From: Hyphomicrobiales bacterium
Lineage (GTDB): Bacteria > Pseudomonadota > Alphaproteobacteria > Rhizobiales > Beijerinckiaceae
Reading direction: 5' to 3'
Assembly (NCBI GenBank): GCA_015655535.1
Contig: JAATEW010000388.1
Span: forward strand, 1-6,204
Length of the DNA stretch: 6,204 nt
The notes under the pieces were generated by a model, which was not told the origin of the DNA, ran no database searches, and saw nothing but the letters and a program-made list of their open reading frames with translations. The position numbers were made by a program, and so were the translations under genes. Below are positions 5,455 to 6,204 of the stretch, piece by piece; position 1 is the first letter of the stretch, and every line of letters begins with the position of its first letter.

Positions 5455-5469
5455 GAACGAAAAAAGAAC
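5455..5469. promoter_or_regulatory. LexA-binding SOS box (GAAC-N7-GAAC) in the recA upstream region
   Basis: GAACGAAAAAAGAAC is an exact match to the alphaproteobacterial LexA operator, GTTC-N7-GTTC read on the other strand. It lies 61 bases before the ATG at 5531 and 124 before that at 5594, where the recA promoter is expected. A further GAAC at 5481 has 11-base spacing and is probably not part of the box. LexA would repress recA here until RecA filaments trigger LexA self-cleavage after DNA damage. The box lies 90 bases upstream of the divergent TPR gene as well. Confidence 0.85.
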
Positions 5470-5593
5470 TTTTCAGATTGGAACAAACGGGGTACAGTTC
5501 GGCATTCTCACAACGGAATTGCCACATCCCATGTCCAAGCGCCCGACCGTCATTGCAACGCCACCCGCCCCCGTGTCAGAAGGTAAGCCCGCT

Positions 5594-6204
5594 ATGTCTC
5601 AAGCGAATCTCCGCCTCGTAGAAGGAACCTCCGTGGACAAGACGAAGGCGCTCGACGCCGCTCTGTCGCAAATCGAACGGGCCTTCGGCAAGGGTTCGAT
5701 CATGCGCCTCGGCAAGAACCAGCAGGCGGTGGAGATCGAGACCATTTCGACGGGCTCGCTCGGGCTCGATATCGCACTTGGCGTCGGCGGCCTGCCGCGC
5801 GGCCGGGTGATCGAGATTTACGGGCCTGAGTCGTCCGGCAAGACCACGCTGACTTTGCATGTCATCGCCGAAGCTCAGAAAAAGGGCGGTGTCTGCGCCT
5901 TTATCGACGCCGAACATGCGCTCGACCCGATCTATGCCCGCAAGCTCGGCGTCAATCTCGACGACCTTCTGATCTCGCAGCCCGACACCGGCGAGCAGGC
6001 GCTTGAAATCACCGATACTTTGGTGCGCTCCGGCGCGATCGACGTGCTCGTGATCGACTCCGTGGCAGCGCTCACCCCCCGCGCGGAAATCGACGGCGAA
6101 ATGGGCGACAGCCAGCCGGGTCTTCAAGCCCGGCTGATGAGCCAGGCGCTCCGCAAGCTCACCGCCTGGATCTCGCGCTCCCATACCATGGTGATCTTCG
6201 TCAA
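5594..6204 (+). CDS. recA: DNA recombination and repair protein RecA (3' end outside window)
   Basis: RecA forms ATP-dependent filaments on single-stranded DNA, carries out strand exchange and activates LexA cleavage. The frame stays open to the window end. Visible landmarks are SQANLRLVEGTSVDKTKALD and ALSQIERAFGKGSIMRLG at the N-terminus, the Walker A loop GPESSGKTT, CAFIDAEHALDP, the Walker B strand DVLVIDSVAAL and the L1 loop region EMGDSQPGLQARLMSQALRKL. About 203 residues are present out of the usual 345-360. The start at 5594 (MSQANLRLVE) matches the usual alphaproteobacterial N-terminus and has AGAAGG ten bases upstream. An in-frame ATG at 5531 would add 21 residues (MSKRPTVIATPPAPVSEGKPA) but has only a weak ribosome-binding site. 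The SOS box at 5455-5469 indicates LexA control. Confidence 0.97.
   Translation, partial: MSQANLRLVEGTSVDKTKALDAALSQIERAFGKGSIMRLGKNQQAVEIETISTGSLGLDIALGVGGLPRGRVIEIYGPESSGKTTLTLHVIAEAQKKGGVCAFIDAEHALDPIYARKLGVNLDDLLISQPDTGEQALEITDTLVRSGAIDVLVIDSVAALTPRAEIDGEMGDSQPGLQARLMSQALRKLTAWISRSHTMVIFV

Noticed and set aside
6106..6140. Gln in the RecA L1 loop (MGDSQPG) as an unusual substitution
   Set aside because: This position varies among RecA proteins (His in E. coli, Leu in many alphaproteobacteria), so it is probably ordinary.
1..6204. CRISPR arrays, tRNA or rRNA genes, integrase, transposase
   Set aside because: None was found; the only repeats are the 51-bp pair, the palindromic repeat and the domain-level duplication.

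Overview
The window looks like a chromosomal segment of an alphaproteobacterium, most likely Rhizobiales (possibly Beijerinckiaceae-like; this placement is an inference). The reasons are a CckA-type hybrid histidine kinase upstream of recA, an alphaproteobacterial LexA box (GAAC-N7-GAAC) before recA, a Rhizobiales-type intergenic palindromic repeat, and GC-rich codon use. Both ends are cut: the first gene lacks its N-terminal part and recA runs off the right edge.

Layout: (1) 1-907, the 3' end of cckA, with the ATPase and receiver domains. (2) 908-1118, a comparatively AT-rich leader with two adjacent dyads and two possible promoters. (3) 1119-4019, a compact four-gene cassette on the + strand: an unrecognised 127-aa protein, two proteins that each carry two YbjQ-like (DUF74) domains, and a PspA/IM30-family coiled-coil protein. 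The first three genes overlap (14 nt and 1 nt); the fourth follows 36 nt later. (4) 4020-4364, a gene-free stretch holding a second, truncated copy of the last 51 bp of the cckA end, an intergenic palindromic repeat, and the terminator of the next gene. (5) 4365-4679 (minus), a 104-aa protein of unknown function. (6) 4864-5364 (minus), a small TPR protein. (7) 5365-5593, a divergent control region with an SOS box. (8) 5594 to the end, recA.

The most interesting part is the cassette. It sits between two near-identical 51-bp direct repeats (861-911 and 4093-4143, 48/51 identical) made of the last codons and stop of cckA plus a few bases. This suggests that about 3.2 kb was placed between cckA and its old downstream neighbour without breaking the kinase. 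The PspA is of the type I recall from Streptomyces and other high-GC Gram-positive bacteria rather than the enterobacterial PspA. A plausible reading is a horizontally acquired membrane-stress module in which YbjQ-domain assemblies and the small protein work with a membrane-remodelling PspA polymer. That functional link is inference from gene order, overlap and domain content; no partner such as PspB, PspC, PspF or an integrase is visible.
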